DNA of 64,000 nucleotides from Sphingomonas sp. EC-HK361. GTDB lineage: Bacteria; Pseudomonadota; Alphaproteobacteria; Sphingomonadales; Sphingomonadaceae. Within the stretch, counting starts at the first letter, position 1. Each line of letters begins with the position of its first letter. The notes beneath the pieces were generated by a model. It was not told the origin of the DNA. It made no database searches and was given only the letters and a program-made list of their open reading frames with translations. The stretch covers positions 867,022 through 931,021 of the forward strand of contig NZ_LR701494.1 of assembly GCF_902498785.1 (NCBI RefSeq). Direction: 5' to 3'. Position numbers and translations under genes: made by a program. This document shows positions 1-8,855 of the stretch, piece by piece.

Positions 1-538
1 TCGCGTTGACGAACACCATGGCCGGCGGCAGCTCGACGACCTTCATCGACACTGCGGTCATCGCGTCGCGCAGGCCCGGATCGGCGCCAAGGAAGCCGGA
101 GGCGATCGCCGCTGCCGCCACAAAGGTGCCGAGCAGGTTTGCCCCGATGACGATTCCCCACAGCCGCAGCGTCCGGCGCAGCGCCCATAACGACGGCTTG
201 GTGACCAGCGGCAGCATCGCGGTGACCGTGCTTTCGGTGAACAACTGCATCCGCCCGAGGATCACGATGACGAAGCCGATCGGATAGCCAAGCGCGACGA
301 CGACATCGCGCCACGGCGCATCCGGAAGAGCGCCGTGGATCGCACCCTGCGCCAGCAGCGTGGCGGTGATCGCGAGTCCGCCGGCAAAGGCGGACCAGAA
401 GAGCGACGCTGCCGGGCGGTCCAGCTCCGCCTCGCCCTCGGCGCGGACGGCGCGGTGGAGCTCCTTGGCCTCGACCGCGGTTTCGGCCTGTCCCTCGCCT
501 TCCGGCTCTGTCGCGTCCTGATCCCGTTTGTTCGTCAC
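1..538 (-). CDS. Formate/nitrite transporter family protein, partial
   Basis: Inner-membrane channel-like protein of the formate/nitrite transporter family (YfdC-like branch), truncated by the left window edge, so only about 179 N-terminal residues are seen. The reading frame opens with GTG at 538. A hydrophilic, Glu/Ala-rich N-terminal tail of about 45 residues is followed by a hydrophobic helix (SLFWSAFAGGLAIT) and then the family-like stretch GYPIGFVIVILGRMQLFTE with further helices. The Gly-Arg-x-Gln-Leu-Phe-Thr-Glu segment is typical of the family (established knowledge). It is divergent from trmB with about 90 bp between them. The substrate cannot be read from the sequence; YfdC-like members with long acidic tails are not proven formate channels. 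Confidence 0.75.
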   Translation of the reverse strand, partial: MTNKRDQDATEPEGEGQAETAVEAKELHRAVRAEGEAELDRPAASLFWSAFAGGLAITATLLAQGAIHGALPDAPWRDVVVALGYPIGFVIVILGRMQLFTESTVTAMLPLVTKPSLWALRRTLRLWGIVIGANLLGTFVAAAAIASGFLGADPGLRDAMTAVSMKVVELPPAMVFVNA

Positions 539-626
539 GCCTCGCAAACGAGCGCCCGCCGGTTTGGCTCCGCGCGACCGCCTTTTCGCTTTTGCATGAG
601 CGCCGCCGCCGGTTAAGGCGCGCGCG

Positions 627-1307
627 ATGAACGATCCGATCACCATCCGCCGCCTCTACGGCCGTCGCCAGGGCCACAAGCTGCGTCAGGGGCAAGCCGC
701 GCTGGTCGAGGACCTGTTGCCGGTGGTGTCGGTGCCGGACGACGGTCCGGTCGATTCACATGGGCTGTTCGGCGACGACCGCTCGCTGGAGCTCGAAATC
801 GGCTTCGGCGCGGGCGAGCATCTGGTCGGGCAGGCGGCGATGCGCCCCTCGCATGGCTTCATCGGCTGCGAGCCGTTCCTGAACGGCGTCGTCGGCGCGC
901 TCGGCCATATCCGGGACGGCGAGCTCGAGAATGTCCGCCTGCACATGGGCGACGCGCTGACCGTGATCGAGCGGCTGCCCGATGCGAGCCTGTCGCGGGT
1001 CTACCTCCTCCACCCCGATCCCTGGCGCAAGGCGCGCCATGCCAAGCGCCGGATGGTCAATCACGGCCCGCTCGATCTGATCGCGGCGAAGCTGAAGCCG
1101 GGATGCGAGTTCCGGCTGGGCACCGACGATCCCACCTATTGCCGATGGGCGATGATGGTGATGAACCAGCGCCGCGACTTCGCATGGCAGGCGCGCACCC
1201 CGTCCGATTTCCTCACCCGCCCCGACGACTGGCCGGAAACCCGCTACGAACGCAAGGCGCGGCGGCAGGGCCACGAGGTCTGGTATTTCCGCTACATCCG
1301 GCAATAA
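627..1307 (+). CDS. trmB: tRNA (guanine-N7-)-methyltransferase TrmB
   Basis: 226-residue SAM-dependent enzyme that forms m7G at position 46 of the variable loop of many tRNAs. Visible signatures are the SAM-binding segment ELEIGFGAGEHL (about residues 53-64), the GCEPFLNGV strand after it, and the family motif HPDPWRKARHAKRR followed by RLGTDDPTYCRW near residue 170. Length fits the bacterial family. ATG at 627 gives a complete N-terminus with the basic tract RRLYGRRQGHKLR that family members carry. It is alone on the plus strand here; a short ORF follows after 7 bp. A housekeeping gene with no sign of transfer. Confidence 0.95.
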   Translation: MNDPITIRRLYGRRQGHKLRQGQAALVEDLLPVVSVPDDGPVDSHGLFGDDRSLELEIGFGAGEHLVGQAAMRPSHGFIGCEPFLNGVVGALGHIRDGELENVRLHMGDALTVIERLPDASLSRVYLLHPDPWRKARHAKRRMVNHGPLDLIAAKLKPGCEFRLGTDDPTYCRWAMMVMNQRRDFAWQARTPSDFLTRPDDWPETRYERKARRQGHEVWYFRYIRQ

Positions 1308-1314
1308 TCCGGCG

Positions 1315-1599
1315 ATGAGCCGATTTCCCCGACCGCCGCACCCCGATCGCACCGTCAGTCATGGAGAACGACGCGCGGTCGTCGGCTGGACGCATAACGA
1401 CCTTCCGCGTGGCATCGACCTATGCATCGAGAGCGCAGCGTCGCAGGCCGGCCTCGAGAACGACCGAATCGCGCGCGACCATTTCGCGCTGACCCACAAC
1501 CAGGCCCTGCTGCTCGCGCGCTATCTGCTCCAGTCGACCGGTCAGCGCCTCGAGGAGCCGTCGCGGGGCCTTTTGCGCAGACTATTCAGGCGGGTTTGA
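1315..1599 (+). CDS. Small hypothetical protein
   Basis: 94 residues starting at the ATG 8 bp after the trmB stop, so probably co-transcribed with it. The sequence begins with a Pro/Arg-rich segment, then a mixed region (HNDLPRGIDLCIESAASQAGLENDRIARDHFALTHNQALLLARYLLQSTGQ) that looks like an amphipathic helical domain, and ends basic (LLRRLFRRV). I do not recognise a family. Codon use matches the surrounding genes, and the stop lies 7 bp before the convergent PepSY gene, a compact layout that supports a real gene. Function is unknown. Confidence 0.5.
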   Translation: MSRFPRPPHPDRTVSHGERRAVVGWTHNDLPRGIDLCIESAASQAGLENDRIARDHFALTHNQALLLARYLLQSTGQRLEEPSRGLLRRLFRRV

Positions 1600-1606
1600 G
1601 CCGCGG

Positions 1607-2701
1607 TCAGGCCGCCGCGCGGGCCTGTTGCCGGCGCTTGAGGTCGCCCTTCCAGCTGCGCGCGCGCCACCACATGATGATCCCCGTCACCGCCAGGATC
1701 GCCGGCAGCAGCCCGCCAAGGAAGATGATGACCTGCCATATCGGCCCCATCCCGGTGCCGTCGTGAATCCGGCGCATCAGCCGCGCGATGCCGGCCTGCT
1801 CGCGACGCGGCACCTCTGCGGCGATGCCGGTATCGTCCGCCACGGTCACACTGCGCTGCCCGAACGACACCGTCCAGTCGGGCTTCAGCGTCGTCGGCCA
1901 GGTGATCGCCTGCGCGCGACCGCCCGCCATTGCGCTCGCCTTCGCCACGACCTGATCGACGCCGAGCGCCGGCGTTGCGAGCGGCTTCGCGCGCATCATC
2001 GCCGCCCGGTCGGGACCGCCGCCGCGCTGCGGCGCCTGTACGGACAGCGCGCCGAAAAAGGCGGGGAAGGAAATCCACGCGCCGGTCAGCGACAGGACGA
2101 ACAGCGGCAGCGCGATCCAGAAGCCGAACAGGTGATGTAAATTCGTGTCGAGATTGCGGTGTCGGCGCCAGCGCAGCCCGCGCACCCAGCTGCCGATCGT
2201 CGGCCACCACAGCCACAGCCCGGAAAAGGACGAAATCAGCATCGCGACCCCGATCCACCCGACGATCTGCCGCCCGACGCCCGGCACCATCAGGCTGCCG
2301 TGCAGCCTGTGCATCACCCGAACAATCCCCGCATTGCTGTTCGCGACGTCGAGCACGTGCGCCGTCGGCGGATCGAGATAGACCGTGGTGCGCGCAGGCG
2401 GACCCGCCTGCGGCTTGCCGTCCCCTGCAAACGACACCGCGACCGGTTCGTCCCCCGTCCCAAGCGTCAGTTGCGCCACCGCCCCCGGCACACGCGCCCT
2501 CGCCGCGGACAAATATGCAGCGGGCGCGAGCCGTACGGCCCCGCTCGTCGCGAAACGCCCGGCGTTCAGCGTCTTGTCGAGCGCGTCGTGCCAGACGAGC
2601 GCCGCCCCGGTCAGCGAGATCGGGATGATGAGAACCGCGAGGATCAGCCCGATCCATTTGTGGACCTGGAACCAGGCCTTGCGCGCGCCGATCTTCGTCA
2701 T
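1607..2701 (-). CDS. PepSY-associated TM helix domain protein
   Basis: 364-residue inner-membrane protein of the PepSY-TM family. The N-terminus KAWFQVHKWIGLILAVLIIPISLTGA is the classic first helix with its HxWxG-type motif. Further helices lie at about residues 140-160 (QIVGWIGVAMLISSFSGLWLWW), 195-215 (LHHLFGFWIALPLFVLSLTGAW) and 320-345 near the C-terminus. PepSY-TM proteins are commonly linked to siderophore operons, where some reduce or unload ferric siderophore (family knowledge, not shown here). It is the last gene of the leftward iron operon: its ATG lies 13 bp after the piuC stop with AGGAA as ribosome site. It faces the small ORF at 1315-1599. Confidence 0.85.
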   Translation of the reverse strand: MTKIGARKAWFQVHKWIGLILAVLIIPISLTGAALVWHDALDKTLNAGRFATSGAVRLAPAAYLSAARARVPGAVAQLTLGTGDEPVAVSFAGDGKPQAGPPARTTVYLDPPTAHVLDVANSNAGIVRVMHRLHGSLMVPGVGRQIVGWIGVAMLISSFSGLWLWWPTIGSWVRGLRWRRHRNLDTNLHHLFGFWIALPLFVLSLTGAWISFPAFFGALSVQAPQRGGGPDRAAMMRAKPLATPALGVDQVVAKASAMAGGRAQAITWPTTLKPDWTVSFGQRSVTVADDTGIAAEVPRREQAGIARLMRRIHDGTGMGPIWQVIIFLGGLLPAILAVTGIIMWWRARSWKGDLKRRQQARAAA

Positions 2702-2714
2702 TCGTCGATGTTCC

Positions 2715-3398
2715 TCATGCGTCGGCCCAGCGCCGCAGCAGATTGTGATAGACCCCCGTCAGGCGAATGACCGCCGCGTCGCCGTGCCCCTTGTCGGCGG
2801 CGACCGCCTGCACGCCCTGGTCGAGGTCGAACAAGATTCGCCGCGCGGCATCGTCGCGGACCATCGACTGGATCCAGAAGAAACTGGCGACGCGCGTGCC
2901 GCGGGTCACCGGCGTGACGCGGTGAAGGCTGGACGCGGGATAGAGCACCATATGCCCCGCCGGCAGCTTGACTTTCTGCTCGCCGAACTGCCCCTCGATC
3001 ACCAGCTCGCCACCATCATAGGCGTCGGGGTCTTCGAGGAAGAGCGTTGCCGACAAATCGGAGCGGATACGGAAGTCTGTGCCGCGCTTCATCCGCACCG
3101 CATTATCGACGTGCGATCCGAAATCCTGCCCACCGGCGTAGCGATTGAATAGCGGCGGAAAGACCTTCAGCGGCAGAGCGGCGGCGACGAACAAGGGGCT
3201 GCGCCCCAGCGCGTCCAGCACCGCGCCGCCCGCTTCGCGCGCCGCTGCGCTATCCTCGGCGAGCTGCTCGTTTCGTTTGGCGAGCGCCGATTGCGGTCCG
3301 GAGGTGACGTTGCCGTCGACCCACTCGCCCGCGTCGATGATGCCGCGAACCGTCGCCACCTCGGTGGCGGTCAGCACATCGGGGATCGCGATCAGCAC
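2715..3398 (-). CDS. Fe2+/2-oxoglutarate-dependent hydroxylase, PiuC/YbiX type
   Basis: 227-residue PKHD-type dioxygenase of the PiuC/YbiX family, normally encoded beside Fiu/PiuA-type siderophore receptors. The iron-binding facial triad is visible: H-x-D in FGSHVDNA, and a distal His in [19 protein letters not shown], with the Arg that holds 2-oxoglutarate after it. The GTG at 3398 is chosen because it gives the usual N-terminus ([14 protein letters not shown]) and overlaps the stop of the upstream Sel1 gene by 7 bp, which suggests coupled translation; the longer frame upstream has no family match. Its exact substrate in iron uptake is not known. It probably acts in the cytoplasm. Confidence 0.88.
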   Translation of the reverse strand: MLIAIPDVLTATEVATVRGIIDAGEWVDGNVTSGPQSALAKRNEQLAEDSAAAREAGGAVLDALGRSPLFVAAALPLKVFPPLFNRYAGGQDFGSHVDNAVRMKRGTDFRIRSDLSATLFLEDPDAYDGGELVIEGQFGEQKVKLPAGHMVLYPASSLHRVTPVTRGTRVASFFWIQSMVRDDAARRILFDLDQGVQAVAADKGHGDAAVIRLTGVYHNLLRRWADA

Positions 3399-4123
3399 GT
3401 CGCCCCGTCCCTGAGTGCCGCAAGTCCGTCGGTCCGGAACGCAGCGACGTCGCTCGCCGCAAGCCATGTCGCCGCCTTGGCGACGAACGCCGCATTGCCC
3501 CATTCGCCGGCCTTGCGCAGCCAGCCGACCGCGGCATCGATCTCGCCGGCGGCCGCCAGCATCCGCGCGTGATTGAACGCGCCGCGAAAATCGCCGCCCT
3601 CGGCCGCGCGGGCATAGCAGGCGGCCGCCTTCGCCATGTCACGCGGATGCACCCAGCCATCTTCCGCAAAACTGCCTGCGAAGTTGATCGCCTTAGCGTT
3701 GCCCAGCGCCGCCGCCTTTTCCAGCCAGTCGAGTGCCGCGGCCTTGTCCTCCGCCACGCCCTCGCCGAGCGCGAGCAGCGTCGCATAATTATACATCGCC
3801 CAGTCGAGCCCACGCTCGGCGGCGATCCGGTAGCATTCCGCCGCCCGGCGCTTGTCGATCGCGGTGCCCCAGCCGAGATCGTAGCAACGCCCGACCATGT
3901 TCAGCGCCATGAGGTGGTGCTGCGCCGCCGCCTTCGTGAACCAGCCGAGCGCGGCGCGGTCGTCCTTCGCGATCTCCAGGCCGTCCAGCAGCATCTGGCC
4001 ATAAACCGCCTGCGCCTCGGCAACGCCGGCCTCCGCCGCCTCGCGCACCAGCGCGACACGGCCCCCGGACATGTCCGAGAGCCGCACGGCGATGTCGTCG
4101 GTCGAGAGCGAGGCGAGCGTCAC
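3392..4123 (-). CDS. Sel1-repeat (TPR-like) protein
   Basis: About 243 residues made largely of Sel1-like repeats: successive units such as [79 protein letters not shown] and [21 protein letters not shown] show the alternating A/G/Y pattern. Such repeats form protein-binding solenoids. The start is uncertain: GTG at 4123, 10 bp after the receptor stop, is preferred; an ATG at 4072 is the alternative. It sits between the receptor and the PiuC-type hydroxylase, overlapping the latter by 7 bp, so it probably serves the same iron system, perhaps as an adaptor (inference). No signal peptide is evident. Confidence 0.8.
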   Translation of the reverse strand: MTLASLSTDDIAVRLSDMSGGRVALVREAAEAGVAEAQAVYGQMLLDGLEIAKDDRAALGWFTKAAAQHHLMALNMVGRCYDLGWGTAIDKRRAAECYRIAAERGLDWAMYNYATLLALGEGVAEDKAAALDWLEKAAALGNAKAINFAGSFAEDGWVHPRDMAKAAACYARAAEGGDFRGAFNHARMLAAAGEIDAAVGWLRKAGEWGNAAFVAKAATWLAASDVAAFRTDGLAALRDGATC

Positions 4124-4133
4124 CGACCTATCG

Positions 4134-6617
4134 CTAGTAGCGCACCGCCAGCGTGGCAAATGCCGAACGCCCCGGCGCGATCGTCGCATAATGCGCGGTA
4201 TAGGCTTGGCTGAAATAGGTCTTGTCGGTCAGGTTCTGGACGTTGACGCTGAGATTGACCCGCTTCGTGATGTCGAACCCGGCGCGCGCGTCGAAGCGCC
4301 AGTATCCGGGGATCGAGCGCTCGATCAGCTTCGTCGCAGGCGTGACGGTCACGACGCCGGCCGCGTTTTGCGTCGCCGCGCGATTGTCCGAATAGCCGCC
4401 ATAGACCCGGCTGACATAAAAGGCGCCGCCGCCGATCTGGAGGCGATCGAACAGCGTCGCGTTGGTCCAGATCGACACGCTGTCGCGCGCGGTCTGTGGC
4501 GCCTGCCGCCCGGTATTGACCGACACGACCTGCACCGTCTTCGCCGGCTGCGTCCCTACCGCTGCGGCAGTCAGCGCGGTGAAGCCACCATCGGTGATGA
4601 CCGGATCGAGATGGGTGTAACCGCCGAAGATCGTCCAGCCCGGCAGGATCGTCCCCGTCGCGGTCAGTTCCACCCCGCGGATACGGCGCTTGCCGATAAA
4701 TTGCGGAACATTGTCCGGACCGGTGACGCGGGCGTTCTGCGTGTCGGTCTGGAAGACCGCGACACCAAGGTTCAGCCGCCCGCCCATCAGCGCAGCCTTG
4801 GCGCCGACTTCGTAGGATTTCGTCTTCTCGGGCTTCAGCGAATCCGCCAGCGCGGCGTTCGCCGCGCCGCCCGTCGTCGGCAGCGCGTTGCCCTCCTGCC
4901 CTTCCCCGAGCAGACTGTTGGGTGGCGTCGCGGCGGTCGCGTAGCTGGCGTAGACGCTAGTGTCGTGCGTGGGCTTGAAGACGAGGCCGGCCTGCCAGTT
5001 GAACAACTCGTCGGTCCGCTCATACTGGATTTGCGAGGTCGCCGCGATCGGCTGACCCGGGCGGACGCGCGAATGAAATCTGTCATAACGCGCGCCGATA
5101 TTGAGGATCAGCGGCTCGGCGAGGGTAATCGAATCGAAGCCATAGACACCGACGGTATTCGCGTCGTTCTGCGTCTCGGCGACGGTGAGATTGCGCGAGA
5201 TCGCCGCGGGGGTCGTCGATGTGTCGTTCGCGTAATTGACCCACGGATCGTTCGCGTCGGGCGTGAAGAGACTGGTGCAGTAATAGCGCGCGATCGCCGG
5301 CGGCGTGCAGCGTGGGCTGATCGTCGATCCGGTCGACAGCAGCTCGTTGCCCGCCGCATTGGTGAAGCCGCGCGTCACGAACGTGCCCCGCCGCGCCTTC
5401 TCCCAGGCCAGCTCCGCGCCCGCCGCAAAACTGTGCTTGATCGCGCCCGTCGCGAACTCTCCGAACAGATCGGTCTGGTTGACGATTGAATCGGCATAGC
5501 CATAGCGGGTGTTCGCCCGCCGCCAGACGAGGCCGCCCGCGGTCGCCGGGTTCGCCACATTTGTCCCGAACACATTGCCCTGCTGATCGTCGGGCTGGGT
5601 GTAGATGTAAGACTGGTCATTATGCGTGAAGCGCGACGTGTTGCGGAGCGTAATGCCGCCGAAATCATGCTCGACGCGCACGGTCGCCTGATCGACCGAG
5701 GTATCGCGGAAGTCGCGGCTCTTCACGCCGTAGAAGGTCGAGCGATCGACATAGCCGGTGGTGCCCGCGATCGTCGTGACGTTGCCGATCGCCGGCTGCG
5801 ACAGGCTGGTGCCGAGCGGCGCGTTGCCGATCGTGTAGAGATACGGGATGCCGCTGTCGGGTAGTTCCTGGCTTTCGAGATGATAGTAGCCGACCGTCAG
5901 CCGCGTCGGCGTGCCCAGCCCGATCGTCACCGACGGCGCGACGCCCCAGCGCTTCTGCCAGATCGCATCGCGCCCCGCGATGTCCTGATCGTGCCACACG
6001 CCCTCGACCCGCACCGCGATCGTATCAGTCAGCCGGTGGTTCACGTCGGCGGTGATGCGCTTGTAATCGTCGGTGCCGTAGCTGCCGGCAACGGCCACGA
6101 AATCCTCGGGCTGGGGCACCTTCGAGATGATGTTGATCGTGCCGCCGGCGTTGCCGCGCCCGCCGAGCGTCGTATCCGACCCGCGGATTACCTGGATCTG
6201 GTCGATCGCGAAGACCTCGCGGCTTTGCGCGGCGAAATCGCGCACGCCGTCGACATAGGTCGATCCCTGGCTGTCGAACCCGCGGATGAACGGCCGGTCA
6301 CCGATCGGATTGCCACCCTCCGCCGCGCCGAAGGTGATGCCGGGAATGGTGCGCAGCGCATCGACGAGCGTCGCGGAACCGGTCTGCTGGATCGTCTCGC
6401 TCGGCAACACGATGATCGAGCGCGGCGTATCGACGATCGACGCGACGAATTTCGGGTTCGAGTCGCGGCGCTGGCGCTCCCCCTCGACCACGATGTCGTC
6501 GCGCGTCTGCGGATCAGCATCGACCGCGGGCGTCTTCGGCCCATCCTCGGCGAAGGCCGGTGCGGTTGCGATGAAGCCGACGCACGACAGCGCGAGAAAT
6601 GAAACGGTCTTGGTCAC
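4134..6617 (-). CDS. TonB-dependent catecholate siderophore receptor (Fiu-like)
   Basis: 827-residue outer-membrane receptor that imports ferric catecholate siderophore or its breakdown products with TonB energy. It has a signal peptide (residues 1-23, ending AFA), a TonB-box-like region with DDIVVEGERQ, a plug domain (SIIVLPSETIQQTGSATLVDALRTIPG, then IRGFD and VIRGSDTTLGGRGNAGGTINI), and a C-terminal beta-barrel ending in an aromatic residue (AVRY), as outer-membrane insertion requires. The start is GTG at 6617 with AAGGGG seven bases upstream. It is first gene of the receptor, Sel1, piuC, PepSY operon. Two Fur-like boxes lie just upstream, so iron repression is likely. Assignment to the Fiu/CirA branch rests on the plug sequence and on piuC next door. 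Confidence 0.92.
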   Translation of the reverse strand: MTKTVSFLALSCVGFIATAPAFAEDGPKTPAVDADPQTRDDIVVEGERQRRDSNPKFVASIVDTPRSIIVLPSETIQQTGSATLVDALRTIPGITFGAAEGGNPIGDRPFIRGFDSQGSTYVDGVRDFAAQSREVFAIDQIQVIRGSDTTLGGRGNAGGTINIISKVPQPEDFVAVAGSYGTDDYKRITADVNHRLTDTIAVRVEGVWHDQDIAGRDAIWQKRWGVAPSVTIGLGTPTRLTVGYYHLESQELPDSGIPYLYTIGNAPLGTSLSQPAIGNVTTIAGTTGYVDRSTFYGVKSRDFRDTSVDQATVRVEHDFGGITLRNTSRFTHNDQSYIYTQPDDQQGNVFGTNVANPATAGGLVWRRANTRYGYADSIVNQTDLFGEFATGAIKHSFAAGAELAWEKARRGTFVTRGFTNAAGNELLSTGSTISPRCTPPAIARYYCTSLFTPDANDPWVNYANDTSTTPAAISRNLTVAETQNDANTVGVYGFDSITLAEPLILNIGARYDRFHSRVRPGQPIAATSQIQYERTDELFNWQAGLVFKPTHDTSVYASYATAATPPNSLLGEGQEGNALPTTGGAANAALADSLKPEKTKSYEVGAKAALMGGRLNLGVAVFQTDTQNARVTGPDNVPQFIGKRRIRGVELTATGTILPGWTIFGGYTHLDPVITDGGFTALTAAAVGTQPAKTVQVVSVNTGRQAPQTARDSVSIWTNATLFDRLQIGGGAFYVSRVYGGYSDNRAATQNAAGVVTVTPATKLIERSIPGYWRFDARAGFDITKRVNLSVNVQNLTDKTYFSQAYTAHYATIAPGRSAFATLAVRY

Positions 6618-6641
6618 GGTAATCCCCTTTGCTGGGAATGC

Positions 6642-6691
6642 CGCTATTGAGAGTCGTTCGCACTGTCAACGCTATTGAGAATAGTTCGCAC
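6642..6691 (-). promoter_or_regulatory. Two Fur-like boxes flanking a -35 element upstream of the siderophore receptor
   Basis: Two 22-bp near-identical copies occupy 6642-6663 and 6670-6691, offset by 28 bp. Read on the minus strand each begins GTGCGAAC and ends CTCAATAGCG; the upstream copy has the core CTATTCTCAATAG, a 5-bp inverted repeat around CTC, resembling Fur boxes. A perfect -35 hexamer TTGACA (6664-6669) lies between the copies, so the downstream copy covers the promoter spacer. Occupancy would block RNA polymerase. The -10 element is weak. Fur as the regulator is inferred from motif and operon content; an iron-responsive Rrf2 or MUR-type protein cannot be excluded. Confidence 0.65.
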
Positions 6692-6950
6692 TTTTGTCGC
6701 GGAGGGAGGCGAAGAGCCAGCTGCGGATCGCGCTCGCGAGGTTGGGCGGATCAGGTTGTGAAATGCGCAGCGCGTCGATCTGCGCGACGAGAGCCGAGAG
6801 CGGCAACACCGCGGCTTCCGCCGCGTCTTCCAGTGCCTGCCAGAATAACGGCTCGAGACTGATTGACGTCTGGTGCCCGGCAATGGTGATCGATCGCTTG
6901 ACCGGGCCGACAAAGCCGCCGCCGGGCGGTGCGACGCCCGGCCCGGTCAT
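6672..6950 (-). CDS. Ribbon-helix-helix domain protein
   Basis: 92-residue protein of the RHH_4-type family. The pattern [44 protein letters not shown] fits a ribbon (residues 18-30) followed by two helices, and [11 protein letters not shown] is the family's closing segment. Such proteins are small DNA binders of unknown target. Its ATG overlaps the cobT stop by 4 bp (ATGA), so the two are co-translated from one leftward mRNA. The last codons reach into the upstream Fur-like box of the receptor operon, so the 3' end of this gene and the receptor promoter share sequence. Start at 6950 is firm from the overlap. Confidence 0.8.
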   Translation of the reverse strand: MTGPGVAPPGGGFVGPVKRSITIAGHQTSISLEPLFWQALEDAAEAAVLPLSALVAQIDALRISQPDPPNLASAIRSWLFASLRDKSANYSQ

Positions 6951-8767
6951 TCGCTGTCGAACAGCGCCGCCAGCTGCTCGATGATCGTCCCGCCCAGCTG
7001 CTCGGCATCCATGATCGTCACGGCCCGCGCGTAATAGCGGGTCACGTCATGGCCGATGCCGATCGCGACGAGCTCGACGGGCGAGCGCGTCTCGATCCAC
7101 TGGATCACCTGCCGCAGATGCCGCTCCAGATAGCTACCCGAATTCACCGACAGCGTCGAATCGTCGACCGGCGCACCATCCGATATGACCATCAGGATGC
7201 GCCGCTCCTCGGGTCGGGCGATCAGCCGGCCGTGCGCCCATAGCAGCGCCTCGCCATCGATATTTTCCTTGAGCAGCCCCTCGCGCATCATCAGCCCGAG
7301 ATTGGCGCGCGCGCGCCGCCATGGCTCGTCCGCCTTCTTGTAGACGATGTGGCGCACGTCGTTGAGGCGCCCCGGTTGCGGCGGGCGACCGGCGGCGAGC
7401 CATGTCTCCCGGCTTTGTCCGCCCTTCCACGCGCGCGTCGTGAAGCCCAATATCTCGGTCTTCACCCCGCAGCGCTCCAGCGTCCGCGCGAGGATATCCG
7501 CGCTGATCGCCGCGATCGAGATGGGCCGCCCGCGCATCGAGCCGGAATTGTCGATCAGCAGCGTCACCACCGTGTCGCGAAAATCGGTTTCGCGCTCGAT
7601 CTTGTAACTGAGCGAATGGGTCGGGTTGACGACAACCCGCGCCAGCCGCGCGGCGTCGAGCATCCCCTCTTCCTGGTCGAAATCCCACGACCGCGCCTGC
7701 TGCGCCATCAGCCGCCGCTGGAGCCGGTTGGCGAGCTTCGACACCGCCGATTGCAGGTGGACGAGTTGCTGGTCGAGATAGGCGCGCAGCCGCTGCAATT
7801 CGTCGAGATCGCACAATTCGGTCGCGGCGATCACTTCGTCGAATTGGGCGGTCCAGGCCTTGTATTCGAACTGCGGCGAGAAATCGCCGAACGGCCGGTT
7901 GGGGCGGACCGGCTGCATCCCCTCCTCGCCGTCGTCGCCCGGCTCGCCGTCCATATCGTCGAGCTGGTCGTCGCCCATCTCCTGCGACTGGCCCTCGACA
8001 TCGTCCGATTCGCTGGGCGTGCCCCGCGCCTCCACCTGCGCTTCGCCTTCGCCGCCCTGCTCCTCGTCCTCGCCCTCGTCCTGCTCGGACTGGTCTTCGC
8101 CCTCGGCCTCATCGCCGCCTTCGTCGCTATCCTCGGGCACCGCATCGCCCTCGACCAGTTCGAGGTCGGCCAGCATCTTCATGGTGAGCGCCTGAAACGC
8201 CCGCTGATCGTCGAGCGCGAGCGCCATCGCCGTCAGATCGGTCTTCGAATCGATCCAGTCGCGCACGAGTGCCAGCCCGGGTTCGGCAATCTCGGGGGTC
8301 GGCTGGCCGGTCAGTTGCTCGCGCAGCAGCAGCGCGAGCGCAGTCGAAAGCGGCACTTCCGCCCGTGTCCGGGCGCGCGTGATCGGATCGGAGCGCAACC
8401 GCACATCGAGCGCGGTCGCCAGGTTGTCCGCGATTCCCCGATAGCCGCGGCTGCCAAGCGCCTCCACCCGCGCCGTCTCCGCCGCATCGAACACCGCGCG
8501 CGCGACGGCATCGGCCGGCAAGGCGCGGGCGTGCATCGCCGCGTCGTGGTGCCGAAGGCGCAGCGCGAACCCGTCCGCGAAACCGCGCGCCTCGGCGACC
8601 TGATCGGCGGGCAGCGCGCGCGCCGGCATCGGCACCTTGATGTGCTTGCCGGATTGCGCCGGCGCGTCGGCGGTAAAGGCGAGCTCGACCTCCGGCTCGT
8701 CCGCGATCGCCCGCGTCGCGCCGCCGAGCACCGCCTTGAACCGATCGAGTGGGGTTTCGTTCGCCAT
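6947..8767 (-). CDS. cobT: Cobaltochelatase subunit CobT
   Basis: 606-residue CobT-type protein. With CobS it forms the AAA+-type chaperone ring that works with CobN to insert cobalt into hydrogenobyrinate diamide in aerobic cobalamin synthesis. The N-terminal domain is followed by a long acidic low-complexity linker (roughly residues 215-290, rich in Glu/Asp/Gly) and a C-terminal VWA domain whose metal site shows as [11 protein letters not shown] (near residue 390), with later [15 protein letters not shown] at 8767 is preferred; the frame extends upstream only through a TTG. Cells lacking the rest of the B12 pathway also carry CobST-like pairs, so a role in B12 synthesis here is not proven by the window. 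Confidence 0.93.
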   Translation of the reverse strand: MANETPLDRFKAVLGGATRAIADEPEVELAFTADAPAQSGKHIKVPMPARALPADQVAEARGFADGFALRLRHHDAAMHARALPADAVARAVFDAAETARVEALGSRGYRGIADNLATALDVRLRSDPITRARTRAEVPLSTALALLLREQLTGQPTPEIAEPGLALVRDWIDSKTDLTAMALALDDQRAFQALTMKMLADLELVEGDAVPEDSDEGGDEAEGEDQSEQDEGEDEEQGGEGEAQVEARGTPSESDDVEGQSQEMGDDQLDDMDGEPGDDGEEGMQPVRPNRPFGDFSPQFEYKAWTAQFDEVIAATELCDLDELQRLRAYLDQQLVHLQSAVSKLANRLQRRLMAQQARSWDFDQEEGMLDAARLARVVVNPTHSLSYKIERETDFRDTVVTLLIDNSGSMRGRPISIAAISADILARTLERCGVKTEILGFTTRAWKGGQSRETWLAAGRPPQPGRLNDVRHIVYKKADEPWRRARANLGLMMREGLLKENIDGEALLWAHGRLIARPEERRILMVISDGAPVDDSTLSVNSGSYLERHLRQVIQWIETRSPVELVAIGIGHDVTRYYARAVTIMDAEQLGGTIIEQLAALFDSE

Positions 8768-8855
8768 AAGGCCCAAGCGTCTGACACCGATGGGTCGTTC
8801 CGATCAACCCCGTCGATCAACGGCTGGTCAAGCATTGGCCGTTAAGCATGATCCA

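Noticed and set aside
4071-5489. Plus-strand ORF (472 codons) opposite the siderophore receptor
   Set aside because: Antisense shadow; the receptor on the minus strand has signal peptide, plug and barrel motifs.
7349-8845. Long plus-strand ORF (498 codons) opposite cobT
   Set aside because: It is the antisense shadow of cobT in GC-rich DNA: His/Arg/Leu-rich composition, no domain, no ribosome site, and full overlap with a clear gene.
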